This document shows positions 1-12,441 of a stretch of DNA of 64,000 bases, one piece after another (within the stretch, counting starts at the first letter, position 1; every line of letters starts with the position of its first letter). The translations under genes and the position numbers were made by a program. Where the stretch lies: NCBI GenBank assembly GCA_036785705.1, contig JAWUZG010000029.1, forward strand, positions 12,849,501 through 12,913,500. Direction: 5' to 3'. Source of the stretch: Acanthornis magna. Lineage: Eukaryota; Chordata; Aves; Passeriformes; Acanthizidae. The notes under the pieces were generated by a model. The model made no database searches, was not told the origin of the DNA, and worked only from the letters and a program-made list of their open reading frames with translations.

Positions 1-1608
1 GCTATAAAAGTCTATCCCTGAAAGGAAATATCCACCTCCGCACTTCTTAAAATATCATCTCAGGTTTTTGATCATCTAAATGTTAATTAGGATGCTGGAA
101 CGCCATGGTAAATAAACTAACAGCTATTATTGAGAGAAAAAGTCCCAGTCCTCTAAACACTAAACATGCTAATTCGTATCTAATATTCTTCGCTCTGAAC
201 AAACTGGCACTGATGTATCAATACCTACTTTTCTAGACAATATTCAGGATTGATGAGCCTGTGTTTGTAAGTCTTTGCACTGGGCTGCTTTGCTGAGAAG
301 AAAAAAAAACTTCAGAGAAGAGAGGCATAGACTTGCCTATGGGAGGGGATGGTGCCAGAACTGAACAGGACAAGGGAACATGCAGAAATTAAGCTTGATG
401 TGTTATCTCAAATGAGGACAAGCAGAGATCAGTGGCTGATCTTGGCCTCAGTAATATTAGTAAGCATAGCACGCTCAGTAACACTTCTTGAGGTGAAGGT
501 GATGAAAGATTTCAAACAAGATCTCTGTTTTGACAGGGTCAGGTTATTGTCACCTGTTTCTTACATGTGTTGAAATGAAAAGTCATGCTTTTGCAACCTT
601 TTTCTCCTGTGTTTTGAAATGCTGTCAAAATGGAGTTGAATTTCGTAGGGCCACTTACATGTGCCAAAACCTTTATCTTCCAAGGGCCTTGTACCATTAT
701 AGAGGAGTTGAAAAACAGAAACCAAAAATCTGAACAAAAACTATGATGTGAAATGAAGACCAGGACTGTGAGCTTGCTGCAAATGTGGGAAAAGAATTAC
801 AGAACAAAAGAACAGTCTGTCCTCAGCAAAGGGATTTATTGTCCTCTCTGCTCTGCTAATAGATTTTTAACAGAGCCTGTTGCTTACGTGTCTCCATCAT
901 AATCAGTGGGCTTGAAAAGAGAGACTGCTATTTGCCAGAAGATCAGGAAAATCAATTTGAGCTAGAAAATGTTTAGTTTAAAAACCCAAACCCCATGATA
1001 TATGTATATATAGCCAGTTGTTCACTGGCCCTCTGCTGTTTCAGACTTGCTGAGGGTTTTGGCTCTTTCCTCCTGCAGTAAAACCATTCCGTGAGCAGCG
1101 TGACTTCCTGGCATTTTTGCAGGTCTGTGTTAGCACAAAGTGACTGGCAGTGCCAGCAGTGATGGGCCTTGCATGCAAAATGCTGAAGCGTGACTTGCCA
1201 TGAGCACAATTCCTCTTCCTCCTTCTTTGTTCCATTGTACAGCAGCTAGTGATGGAGATGGGAAGTGGAGCAACAGAAGATAACTACATGTGGCTAAAAT
1301 CTAGTGCTTGGTCAGGATTTGGCAATGTGCACAGATTTCTGTCCCAAAGTTATTTCTTCCCTTGAATCACACATGGGTAAGGAGGATTTCATCAGAAGCT
1401 ACAGGTGTAATAGGCAGCATGATTTGCTTGGACTGGAGAGAATTCAGGGCGCCACAATAAGTAACTGGGTAGTTATACCAGTTTGGTGGGATCAGTTTTC
1501 AGGGAAGTTATTTCTACCATGGTCACAACATGCTTCTACCATTCTGAATTTTACAATCATATTTTATAGCAAAGTGTGTTTCAGTTTGTTATCCACATGG
1601 GAAATATG

Positions 1609-1820
1609 GAATCACAGAATCAATTAGTTTGGGAAAGACCTCTGAGATTGAGTCCAAACTATGACCCAACAGCATCCTGTCAACCAGCCCATGGCATTGG
1701 ATGAGTGCCACATCCAGTCTTTCCTTAAACACTTCCAGGCGCAGTGACTCCACCACTTCCTTGGGCAGCCCCTTCCAATATCTAATCAGGTTTTCTGTGA
1801 ATTCTTCCTGCAGTCCAACT
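1609..1820 (-). mobile_element. CR1 LINE 3' fragment
   Basis: The plus strand reads ATCACAGAATCAATTAG, then a diverged GGGAAAGACCTCTGAGATTG and GACTCCACCACTTCCTTGGG, all characteristic of the reverse complement of CR1 3' ends. It is about 210 bp, 5'-truncated, noticeably diverged and has no intact coding. Confidence 0.88.
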
Positions 1821-4800
1821 CATGGAAAAACATTCAAGTGAAGCTTTTCACATCACGTGCAGGTTGGTGGGGGGTGGTTTGGGTAATTTTTTTTTCCAGA
1901 AGTAGTTACTGATTTCAGTGAAATCACACAGGTTGGGCAGTAAAAGCACTTCATTAACTGCCATCATCTGCTCAGAGAGGCAATCTCAGCCCTCACTGTT
2001 ACAGCCTGAGAGAATTCATTGCCTGACACATTGCAGTACTGGCCTAAAACACCTACAGGTACACTTCCATGTGGCATCAATTGCTTATTAAATGAATAAG
2101 AAAAACTTCTGTCAAATGATTATACAGAAATTGATGTAGTTCAGCAAAGCAAAAAGAACATTACCTGCCCAAGGGTGAATCTGGGGAGTGAAAAAAATAG
2201 GGACACTAAGCTGAAATTTCACTCTGTTTATAAATATTTAAATCATTACATCAAAACCAGCAAAAATCTGCTTTTTAAGTTTTTGTCTATCAACAGGAAT
2301 AATTCAATGCATCACTTGTAAACTGTCCATGGCTAGACAGTAATTACATTATCTGAATTCACCCTGGATTCCATAGGAACAAGCCAAGCCAACACAAGCC
2401 ATAGCTTTTCTCATCTACACATGTGGTTTGGACCAGCATGGCTATGTGGTTCGTTATTCAAAAACTTTAATTAACATTGACCATAACTGTGCTACCACTA
2501 TTGGGGTAAGGAAACCCATAGGGCTAGCAAAAGGCTTGGCAGCTATATCAGTCTGTTGTACAGTGTACAAAGCTAGAACATATAACAAAAGTCCAGAAAA
2601 AAAGCAGATCAATGTGTCAGAAGGTACTGGCACATAGCTGAATGTCAATACAGATATTAAGATTTAGGAGCTATCATAGGCAAAGAACAGCTGAAATTGT
2701 GAACAGGAACACGCAGCAGGTAACTGTGTAAGTGCATGGGCGAATGTACAAAACTGAACCCCTGAAATCTCAGACGAGAGGCTGCAATGCACAAGCTGCA
2801 ACCACTGTTAGCCGCTGGAAATGTTAACACTTTGGCTAAACAAAAGCAATGTATTCCAAATCCTCCAGTTAATAAAGAGACGGGAGACCAGAGCACTTGT
2901 TAAAAGGCTGTGCTCTTCTTATGTACGTACATTATTTAGAGTGGAGGACCTGGGAACTTGGTTTCCGGAAAGAAGATTTGGTGCCAAGAGATGAGGTTCT
3001 GAAAGGAAGAAGTGGTCTCAGAAAGCAGAAGGGGACCAAAGAAGAAGGTGAAGATCCTGGTCTGGGGAAGGGTCTGGGAAATGCAGGAAGAGCCTGAAGA
3101 TGAGGAAGCCATGGGCATCAAAGTTGTACATCAGTGATGGACAATCAGTGATGGACACAAATGTCAGAGGATGCCCAGGGATTGTGCCTGAGATAGGCAA
3201 CTGCAAGCAGCATCGCAGCACCAACAAACACAACTTTCTGCCGAATGTCACTAGTAGTGACCCCACCCCTGCAGGGAAGGGGAGAGGGAATGAAAGGTTG
3301 GCGGTGAGGGAGGGTGCCAGTGTGAGAAAAAAATAAATAGGGTAAAATCTGTAATGTCATTATTTCTTCAATAAAACCTGGTATCCAGATGCTCTCCACA
3401 CTGGAATTTGTTTCAGCATAATAAACACTGCAAGACAGAAAACATCTCACATTGCTGCTGTAAACAGATGTGCAGATGAACACAGATCACTCCCTGCATG
3501 TTATAGAGGAAGATACCATGTAATCACAATTTTCAACTGCATGTCATTTTTAACTGAGCATGTCTTCAGAATTAGAAGTCAGGACCTATGTGTTTGCAGC
3601 ATCCTTCAGTGTATAAGATAAACTGAAGTTAAAGAAGAAAACAGCTATGGATTGAGTATACCTGGAAAACTAAAATTTTGGCAGTTCAGTGAAGAGCATT
3701 AGTGAAGTTGCAGTTACTTGAATTCCTATTACTAAAGCAGAAAAACATGCGATGCTCCATGTGAGCCACAAGGATCACTGCTCTCTGAGACATCCTTCTA
3801 TATTAAGGATAGCAACAAGCAAATGTGGGTAGGCGTTTTACTCTACACGATGGCAGTGCTCTATTCCTTGCAAAAGCATTTCTGCTAAGTGCCTCATTTT
3901 AAGACTTCTGTAGCTCATAGTAAGGTAAAGCTTCTAATAATTTTGCTTCTAGATAATGCTTTTGTCAGCTATTCAGCATTGTAATTATCCACATAACTGT
4001 GACACTCCGGTAGACAAGGACTCTAAAGAGGAAAATAATGTTTTTACAAGAAAGTCAGCTTTAAAGAAGATGCACTTAATTTGCTTATCTATAAACACCC
4101 GACATCCCATGTGAGCTCTGGAAAAGTACGTAGCAGGACATAAAAACCTCACTTCCATTCTGCTTCATCCCTTGGCCATTAAAAAACCTTGAGCTTGCCA
4201 TTATGTTCTTCACTAGAGCTGATACCAGGAGAAATGGTCACTGAGTAGGCTGTTTAATGTAGTTTCGTAGGGGTTGTAGTAATGTAGAGGTTTTTAATGT
4301 AGTTTTTGGTTAAAAATCATCATGGCTAACATCACATTAAAATACTGATTGTAGATGTTCTAGAAATGTTTATTGTTTTCCATCTAATTAAACAGCAAAT
4401 GTTGGTCAACATTTTTTAGTGTCTCTTTTGACTGAGGATTAATTGCAGCTTCATATTAATAGCAATTTCCCCCAAATTAAAGTGAGCTTGAAAATTATCT
4501 AGTAACAAATGTGAAACATGTTTGATGCTGTTCAAGGACAAATTAGAATTTAAAATATATTTCCACCCTCTTTTCTCAGCTAAGCAGTTTCTGATTATCC
4601 AATTTACTGATAACATTCTCGCCTCATCTCAGAGGAGGAAGCCCTCCCAGAGGATAAACAAACTAAATATTTCCTTCTCAATATTTGTTTTAAAGTATTT
4701 TTAACTCTTTGTTAACAAAGAAAAATAATAATGTAATGCAGGAATGATGTGTAGCACCCTGTAGCTTCTCTACAAATGTGGGGCTGTATGAATTGGTTAC

Positions 4801-5427
4801 CTTTTGTCATGTTTATCAAAAATAGGAGTAGAAGTAGATGGAACACACCTATACTGCGCATACCATATGCATTTCTACATCTTTACATCTGTTTATTCCC
4901 TCTTTATTTATTTTAAAAGGCAAACTATCCTCCGTTTGGAAATTTTGGAGAGTCCAGAGGATATTACCTGACTGGTGTATAACTAACAGATAACAGCATA
5001 CTGCGCAGTTTGATCAATGTAGTATTTCATATTTCCAGAAGGTTCTTGTTTAGCCCTTCTTACAGGGCTCCACTCAGAAGTGGGAATGTCTAGGCTTATG
5101 GAGACTTTTTAACTCAAGAAAGAGATTGTAGGGGAAGCCAGGTTCAATTTCAAAGTAATAGGGTAAAATGAGTATTTTGCACCAATTTTTTGCAGAAGTG
5201 TTTTAAAAAAATACCATGTTTTTGTTTGCCCTAAACCTTAGTACAGCAGAGAGATATGACTTAAACAATTCTCACTCACACTGACTCTCAAAAGTGCTAG
5301 AAGATTTAGATGCCCAGAGCCATTAATTGCTGTCAACTGAAATGAAGTCTCCTAAATCCAGGAGTAAATTTAGTAGAGGGAAGGAGGAGGTAGAGACAGA
5401 GATTGTGGATCATTTTGTAATATATGG

Positions 5428-5451
5428 ATGGCACCTGGTACCAGGTGCCAT
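5428..5451. repeat. 24-bp perfect palindrome with two E-boxes
   Basis: The half-site ATGGCACCTGGT is followed immediately by its exact reverse complement with no spacer. It contains CACCTG (5433-5438) and CAGGTG (5442-5447), which are E-box sites of the kind bound by ZEB/SNAI and some bHLH factors. It lies about 32 bp before the CR1 fragment. Confidence 0.85.
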
Positions 5452-5483
5452 TGAAAAGGTTACACAATGGCCTTTTTTCAATG

Positions 5484-6205
5484 AATCATAGAGTGACTGG
5501 GATGGGAAGTGACATCTGGAGATCATCTAGTCCAATCCCCTGCTAAATCAGGTTCTATTAGAGCAGGTTGCACAGAAGGGCTTTGAATATCTCCATAACA
5601 GGAAACTCCACAACCTCTCTTGACAGCCTGTTCCAGTGCTCTGTAACTCTCACAGTAATGAAGTTCTTCCTCATCTTCAGATGGATCTTCCTGTTTCAGT
5701 TTGTGCCTGTTGTCTTGTCCTCTCCCTGGGCACCACTGAGCTTGGCTCCATCCACACAAAAAGCCCCCTTCAGCTATTTATAGACATTGATGAGGTCTCC
5801 TCTCACTTGTCTTTACCCCAGGCTGAACAGAACCAGGTCCCTCAGCCTGTCCTGTAAGAGAGGTGCTCCAGGCCTTCAGTTGTCTTCATAGCCCTCCACT
5901 GGACTTGCTCCGGGATCTCCATGTCTCTCTCGTACCAAGGAGCCCAGAACTGGACACAGCACTCCAGATGTGGCCTCACCAGGGCTGAGTAGAGGTGCAG
6001 GATCACCTCCCTTGACCTGCTGGCAGTGCTCTTCCTAATGCATCCCAGGACACAATAGGCCTTCCGGGCCACAAGGGCACTGCTGGCTCAGGGACAGCTT
6101 GTTGTCCACCAGGACCATGTCAGCATCCACCACTCTCCCCTCATCTACCCAGCCAGTCATGCCGTCACAGAAGTCCATCAGATTGGTCAGGCATGATTTC
6201 GTAAG
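5484..6205 (-). mobile_element. CR1 LINE, truncated 3' part with ORF2 remnant
   Basis: On the plus strand this begins with the reverse complement of a CR1 3' end (TCATAGAGTGACTGGG) and runs into the end of the reverse-transcriptase ORF. On the minus strand, 5842-6072 translates with the CR1 motifs SRSREVI, YSALVRPHLE and FWAPW. A second piece at 5523-5759 (RGQDNRHKLKQ) is in a different frame, so the coding region is frameshifted and dead. The element is 5'-truncated near 6205, as is usual for CR1. It sits in STAC intron 2 in the same orientation as the gene. Confidence 0.92.
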
Positions 6206-9205
6206 TTTTCCTCACAATCTAAACAAAAGGAGTCTGGATTCAGTTGCTTTTGAAAGCTGCTTTCCGTAGGGAAAATCTTAATAATAAACAACATTCACAC
6301 ACAAATTCATACTGTAATAGTAATAGTGTGCCATCTGGAGAATACGTGTGGGAAGGCTGGGCTGTGACTACACAAGCCCTGCTCCAGGGCTTTGTCCTCC
6401 TTCCTGGAACCTCTTTACCCTTCTTTACAGGGGACAACTCCCGTACTGATGAAATGGCAACACAAATCTCTTCCCTCAAGGTCATCTGGGTTGGGAGATG
6501 CTAGAGAGACTGCAAAGAGTGGAGGGAAGGACTGAATGAATAGCATTATTTTTTCCTTCATCCTGCAAGATGAATAAAAATGCCTTTTTATTATTGTTTT
6601 TTCCAAGATCTCTATCCAGAGAGTCTTCCAAACTACCATAGCTTTGGAAAAACAGTCAGTTACAGTCATGCTTCCAGGAATACTTCTACTTTGTCTAGCT
6701 GCCAAGAAGTGGTGATCAATCTGTGGCCGTTTACTGCACCTTTGTCTACCTGGATAATGCTGGCAGGTTTGGACCAAACCAGAATGCCTACTTAATGAAG
6801 TGAGGCAGCAAGCTTAAAAAAATTCAAGCATATTTTTTTAGGAGGGAGCTGATCAGACTGGAGGCAGAAAGCACTGTGTCATAGTTCCTGTGAAATTTTT
6901 CTATATTTAATAAACATCCACATAAATTACAGTTATATAAACACTTCCTCTAACCATGGAGTTTTTCCAGTACTTATTAGTCGCAGTTACTGATAGTCTA
7001 AGAGAAGAAGTTCAAATGCAGAAACTAATAGAAAAGGGGAACCATAGCTCCAGTCCAGACCTCTTTCTTTCCCCTATTCTTGCTTTTAAAAAGCTTGGCC
7101 AATTTATCAACGTTGAGCCTAACTTTCTGGAGGATGTTATAATACAGCTTTGGGGATAAAAGTGGTTGAAAGTTCTAGTGGCCGCAGCTGCACATTGAAA
7201 TAAAGAAATGCAGGATGCGTTTAAAGGATGAAGTGAGAAAGAATTATTCATGGTACTTTTTTGGCTGTCTGAAACTCAAGAATGACTGGCTAAACCAGAA
7301 CAGACGGTGGTAGGAGTGAGTCAATTCTGAAGAGATAACACAGTTTCATCGCTTAAGCACTATTGATTAATAGACTGAAAGGAAACTATGCTGCAGCTAT
7401 ATTTTGATTTTATCTTTTTTATTTGCTTATTTGTTTTCCACAGGTTTCTCTAACTGGAATCTAGTTAGTTCCCTGAGATGGCAGATACTGGGTTATTTAC
7501 CTCCAAAGCTGCAAAGGACCAGAGAATCTGCATCCAAACCAGAAACTTGGCTACCCTGAGAACATCTATAAATGCATATATCTCAGGTGCCTAAGCCAGG
7601 GATGGCATGATCCAGAAGGAACTGGTTTTGACTATTATGGGGCATTGCAGTCCACAATTTTTTCTGGTGTTTCTGCAAGTTTGTTCCAGGTAAACACACT
7701 CTAACAGGTATGCCAAAAAACCAGGTGTTTGGTTAAAATTCTGTGCCATAGTTTAGGTTAAGAACGGAGTTAAACAGCTAAGTACACTTTAGAAACACAA
7801 AGAAACATACGATGTTATAAATTAGCAGCTATTTCTTTAAAACACAGCTTTAAAAGACTGACTTAAAGGTAATATATTTTTAAAAGAAAAGCACCTTTTT
7901 GTTGTATTACTCATATTTTACTTAGATTGGAATACATTAATTGCATGTAATATGCTTGGAATATGCGGAAAATAACATTTTTTCCATGTGAATCAGCACA
8001 GGAAATGATCTGCAAATGAGTAAAACGTTGAGAAGTCTACAGATGGAGGTTTTTCTTAGAAAATACACAATGTTTTTCAACTATAGAGTACTGACATCAT
8101 GTTTTCTTCAAGAGTGAAGTGTCACAGAGATGACTGATGACACACCAGAGACTGAAGAAGAGCAAGAACTTGTTTCTGATCAGCATAGTTTAAGCCTGCA
8201 ATCTGATGCAATATTAATTTAACAATATCTATCTTTGCTGGTGCCAGGCAATTTTGCCTCCCCTAATTTGCCATTGCCAAAGCTTACCACATTCTTGCTA
8301 AACCCAGAAAATGGTAGATAACACGAAGCAAACTCAGAGGTATTCTGATTTGGTTTTCTTTTCACTGTGATGTAAAAAAAAAACAAACCCATAAAACCAG
8401 TGTCTTCTAAATGATGATCTAGCAATACATTCCACAAGATACTTTGTTTTTCAAAATTTTCCTTTGCTGAGGTTAGATATTAAAATAGTAATAAATACTA
8501 TTACTAAGAACAGCAAATTAATGGTTTTCTAAGAGACATACTGTGAGAGGATGTTTGAGGGTGGATATGTTTAGGAAAATAGGTAGCCCTCCATGGAGTT
8601 GAAACTTCAGTCCTAAACTAACTGATGCTAGGCGCTCACAGCGGCAAAACAGTGAGTGGGAGAAAGGACTACAGAGTCTGCTCCAACACGCTATTGATTT
8701 TCTCAGAAATTATGTGAATTATTACTGTTGAATTCATTATTAGAACTGATGATTTTATTGGAGTATTAGATGCTGTAAGAAGGCCCTATTAATGTAAAAT
8801 GGGTTCTCCATACACTCCTCAAAGCTCCCTCAAGTGTGAAATTTCCTTCCTTATTTAATTTGACAGAAAACTACTGCTTCCATATCAAATTTTTCTTCTG
8901 TTCACTGAGGTGGAACCTGAGTCCCGGTCTAGTACAATTAGTAGGAGCACTCCAACTCCTGCCTTTAGTGTGAGGTATGAAACACAACATTAATACCGTT
9001 TTTTCTTTTTTGAAATCAAATCAATAAACAGATTTGCTTTTGAATATGTTGAATTGCAATCTGGGGTGCATGAAAAACATTTGAAAGAGTAAGTTTACTG
9101 GTATATACACTGATTATACTGCATCCCAAAGGCAATATTTGGCTCATAGTGGTCAGGAATCGAAGAGAGATGATGCACAGTTTTTTGGTTTGATTTTTGG
9201 GTTTG

Positions 9206-9223
9206 TTTTTTTTTTTTTTTTTT
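9206..9223. repeat. T18 homopolymer
   Basis: Eighteen uninterrupted T, preceded by a short T/G-rich stretch from about 9181. Confidence 0.95.
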
Positions 9224-12140
9224 GTAGCAAGATGATGTTTCAAGTTCTTTAATTTTGCTGTGAAAAGAACAACACAGGGAACCTGCTACCTCTGCTCCAA
9301 GTGTCCTGTTCACTGTGAATCTACAGACAGATTCTGCCACATGAGTGAGACTGAAGCAGTCACTGCACATTCGTGCTGTGCACTGTTCATCGCACTGCTG
9401 TGCACCAAAGGCAGCTGCTTAGTTCATAGATCAGAGAGCCATTTAAGGTGAACCTGGAATCATTCTTGGTGGCAAAATTGAAACCATCTAAAGTCAAGAC
9501 ACGATTTTCCTGGACTCTTTCCTCCGGTCTTCAAAACATGTATCTGTCTTTGCCTTTATTCTCACCAATGAAGAATTTAAAGTCATAGACTCATTACTCT
9601 TAAATGTCACTGCCTGAGAAAAATGCAAATAGAGAGGACAAATAGACTCCATGTTTCAAGCATAAATTCAGAGTCCCTGAACAGATGTGAGGCTTTTTCA
9701 GTCCACCTTTGGGAGCAGGTTTGACAGGGATTCATGAAAGCTGCCCTTTTTGCTTCACTATTCTTATAACCAAGAGTTGCACAACTTATATGGATTAACT
9801 GAACAGCAAAGAGTAACATCTAGATCTGCCATGCTGCTTAAAATACAACATAGCAAAACCAGGCATGACTGCAGTAAGGAACAAAGAGAGAAGATTGGAG
9901 AAATAGAGAAGATATTTGTCTATGAGAATCAGGGCACCTATACTCTAAGGCACTATAAGGTAAAACTCAACATATTTTCTGCCTTCCCTCCAAGCAAAGA
10001 TGAGCTGGAGGAGGTCAGAGCAATTCACCTGACTCAGACTGCTACCAGACAAAATAGGTCACATTAGCTTCTTCAGCAATTATAAAAGCCTTCTTTAGCT
10101 AATGAAGTGGCTAAGATACAGAACAGAAAAGTGAAGCCCTCAGTGGAGAGAATGGAAGAATTTCGGAAAGCACAGGGGGTTAAAGCTGATATTTTGAAGC
10201 TTAGAGCTGTGCTTCAGGACTCTCCCATTCCAGGCAGACACAGATTGCCCAGCAAAGGAGAAGGGCACGGGTGTTTATGAACTGGATTTACTCTCTGCAA
10301 AGTTTGCTGCCAGCAATAATCCGTCATGAGCAGCAGTATTTTGAAACACTATTGCTGAGTCATGCAGATTTGTGATGATATTAATCTCCACACAACTTCA
10401 CAAGAAGCTGCCAGAAATTCAAAGAACTTACATTTGCAGTATATATTTGTGAAAATAAGTTTTGATAGAACATCCATCTGCATTACTGAAGGAGACAAGT
10501 TCTGGGCCTTTTTCCATATATAAAGTTATCTCAACTAACTAATCTTCCAGACTTCCTGTCAATCTCTGGAGTGTGAACTTCCCTGATACTGATACTTTAC
10601 TACTTCTTTTTTTCATTTATTTTACCACTTCAAGTAGAAAAAAAAATAACCTTAAAAGACTGGAAAATGACATGAATAATTTGGGATTAAAATTTCTCAG
10701 TTTCCTTGGATTCAGTACAGCTGTTGTGCAGTGAGAATATAAGTTAATTTATGGAAGCAGGATTGTCTTGCATCAGATTTAATGTTCTGTAGACAGCTGC
10801 CCTTTCCAAAGAACACAGATTCCTCACACAAGTGGGGAACACTGAGCATCCTCATGTGAAAAATGGTGAGCAGTCCTATCAGCATCTTTCAAGAACTTAC
10901 CATACTCTCACCTAAAAGGCAGTGACTTCCATGCCAAGGGACATAAGTTCCTTACAGTGACCTATACAAATTACTGTCAATATTTTGTACTCAAAGACCT
11001 GTACTACTTCTACATGAAGCTAAATCAGTGTTTAACTCCTCATTCTGCCTAAATGCTTGGAAATTGTGTCACTTTCACATTGGTAAACTGCCACTGAATT
11101 TATTCCTGCTTTACTATGATGGGACAAGTAGATACCAAGTAAGCAAGAAAACCAAATCATGTGCACAACGCCCTAGTCATGAGCATGTGAGTTTCTAGGA
11201 CCAGATTTCTGAATAGCAACTCCTGCAGCTTCCCACTGTGGTGGCCATGCACGATCTACACCTCCAGCCACTTGCACCTCTCTTGACCTCTCTTTGCACA
11301 GCCCCACAGATGATCTGCATCAAGGCTGTCTTTTTACTGCACTGAAAATTACCTTACAAGCAGTGCTCACCAGGGAGTGTTTTTCTGCACACTAGAGACA
11401 ATAACAAGCTCCACTGTGTCTGTTGGTCAGTCAGTCCCTGGAAGGAATTTACATACTCATGGACAGTTTCAGAGCGCAGACAGGACCATCTTTCAAAGGT
11501 ATAAACTTAATGTGAGGTTTGTGCATAGCAGGGATCAGGTAGAAGAATCCCAAGAAATGCTGCAGTGTAAATTCAGCGGTTACATTTGCTTTTTGACCTG
11601 ATCTCCCAAAGTATTGGTACTAGACAGCCTATACACAGCCACAGCCCCAGCCACACTCACACACAAGCAGATCAGAGCCTACTGCCCAGCAGATTCTACT
11701 TCTTTTCCCTCAGGTGACATGTGGGACAGCTGGGTAGGTAGGTCATGGGCAGGTAGGTATGGTCACCACAGAGAAAGGGAACTGGGGGCAATGCAGGATG
11801 TGAGGGCATTAAAATTACTGTTGTGGAAAAGAGTGAGGATAGTGAACACATTTGCAATATGGATTTCTGCTGCTTCTAGTGTAGCCTACAACAGAACTTG
11901 TGCTTGGTGCTCAGTATGACCTGAAGGACAGAGCAGCTTGATTCCAGTTGAAACCCTCACCTGTAATTTGTGATGTCAGTATGTGTCTACAAGGTAAGAC
12001 TTCTGTCAACAAATATAGAACTTATGTTCTGCATGAATTTTCTCTAGTAGACATTTGGGCTCACAGAAGATAGAGAAAGGTCATCCCACAAGTTCTAGCG
12101 TGGACAGACAATGAGATTTTTAAAAAAAAATGTTTCTTAC

Positions 12141-12417
12141 CAACAATCATATGGTTGCAGACATCACAGAAGGTTGGTTTTTTGAAGATGTGCTCCTGGA
12201 AGATGTGAGTCTTATTGTTTTCTGGCAGCTGCTGGGCTCTGGTGGGTGAAGACGCCTGGCTCTCTGAGTTGGGGAGCTGCCCAGTGCTTGTGCTCACCTC
12301 AGGCATCAAGTCTACTTGCAGTTTCACATCACTGTTAGTCCTCTGGAAGAAATTGTCTGCACTTTTACTCCGCAAGCTTTTCGTCTTGAAGGAGAGGGAT
12401 CGCTTCAGTTTCTGCAG
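12141..12417 (-). CDS. STAC: STAC coding exon 2 (residues 40-131, start of C1 domain)
   Basis: This exon encodes 92 codons plus one base. It opens with LQKLKRSLSFKTKSLRSKSA (residues 40-59), the basic Ser-rich block typical of STAC, then DNFFQRTNSD. A Ser/Pro/Gln-rich linker follows (about 70-108), then the beginning of the cysteine-rich C1 zinc finger. There His110 is followed by 12 residues and the pair Cys123-x2-Cys126 (FCDVCNHMIV), matching the H-x12-C-x2-C start of C1 domains. The remaining zinc ligands must be in exon 3, outside the window. The acceptor is TTGCAG ending at 12418. The strong donor GTAAGA starts at 12140 and splits a codon after its first base, as needed for the usual Gly at this point. 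Reading through the donor gives KKHFFLKI, which breaks the C1 pattern and confirms the exon end. STAC fits better than STAC2 or STAC3 because the basic block and C1 start match STAC closely. Confidence 0.95.
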
Positions 12418-12441
12418 CTGCAACAAATAGGACAGTTAGTA
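12418..12441 (-). other. Intron 1 branch point and 3' splice site of STAC
   Basis: Read on the minus strand, a perfect TACTAAC branch-point consensus (12435-12441) precedes a short pyrimidine-rich stretch and the TTGCAG acceptor. The predicted branch adenosine is at 12436, 18 nt from the last intron base. This is the normal spacing for the major spliceosome. Confidence 0.75.

Larger units (their letters stand above)
1..12140 (-). other. STAC: STAC intron 2, partial
   Basis: AT-rich non-coding DNA downstream of the exon 2 donor in the gene's direction. I looked for the rest of the C1 domain (expected Lys-His-Gly-Leu-Arg-Cys and Cys-Lys-Met-Ser-type motifs) and did not find it, so intron 2 is probably at least 12.1 kb. 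It holds CR1 fragments at 1609-1820 and 5484-6205, a palindrome at 5428-5451 and a T18 run at 9206-9223. Nothing else is recognisable; the short ORFs here lack family motifs. Confidence 0.8.

Noticed and set aside
973..1209. Minus-strand ORF with Cys/His-rich text (ACKAHHCWHC) that might be the missing C1-domain exon
   Set aside because: The spacing of Cys and His does not fit the C1 pattern, and the residues expected after the exon 2 boundary are absent.
12061..12140. Extension of the exon 2 reading frame past the donor
   Set aside because: After the strong GTAAGA donor the reading becomes KKHFFLKISLS, which lacks the remaining C1 zinc ligands, so it is intron read-through.
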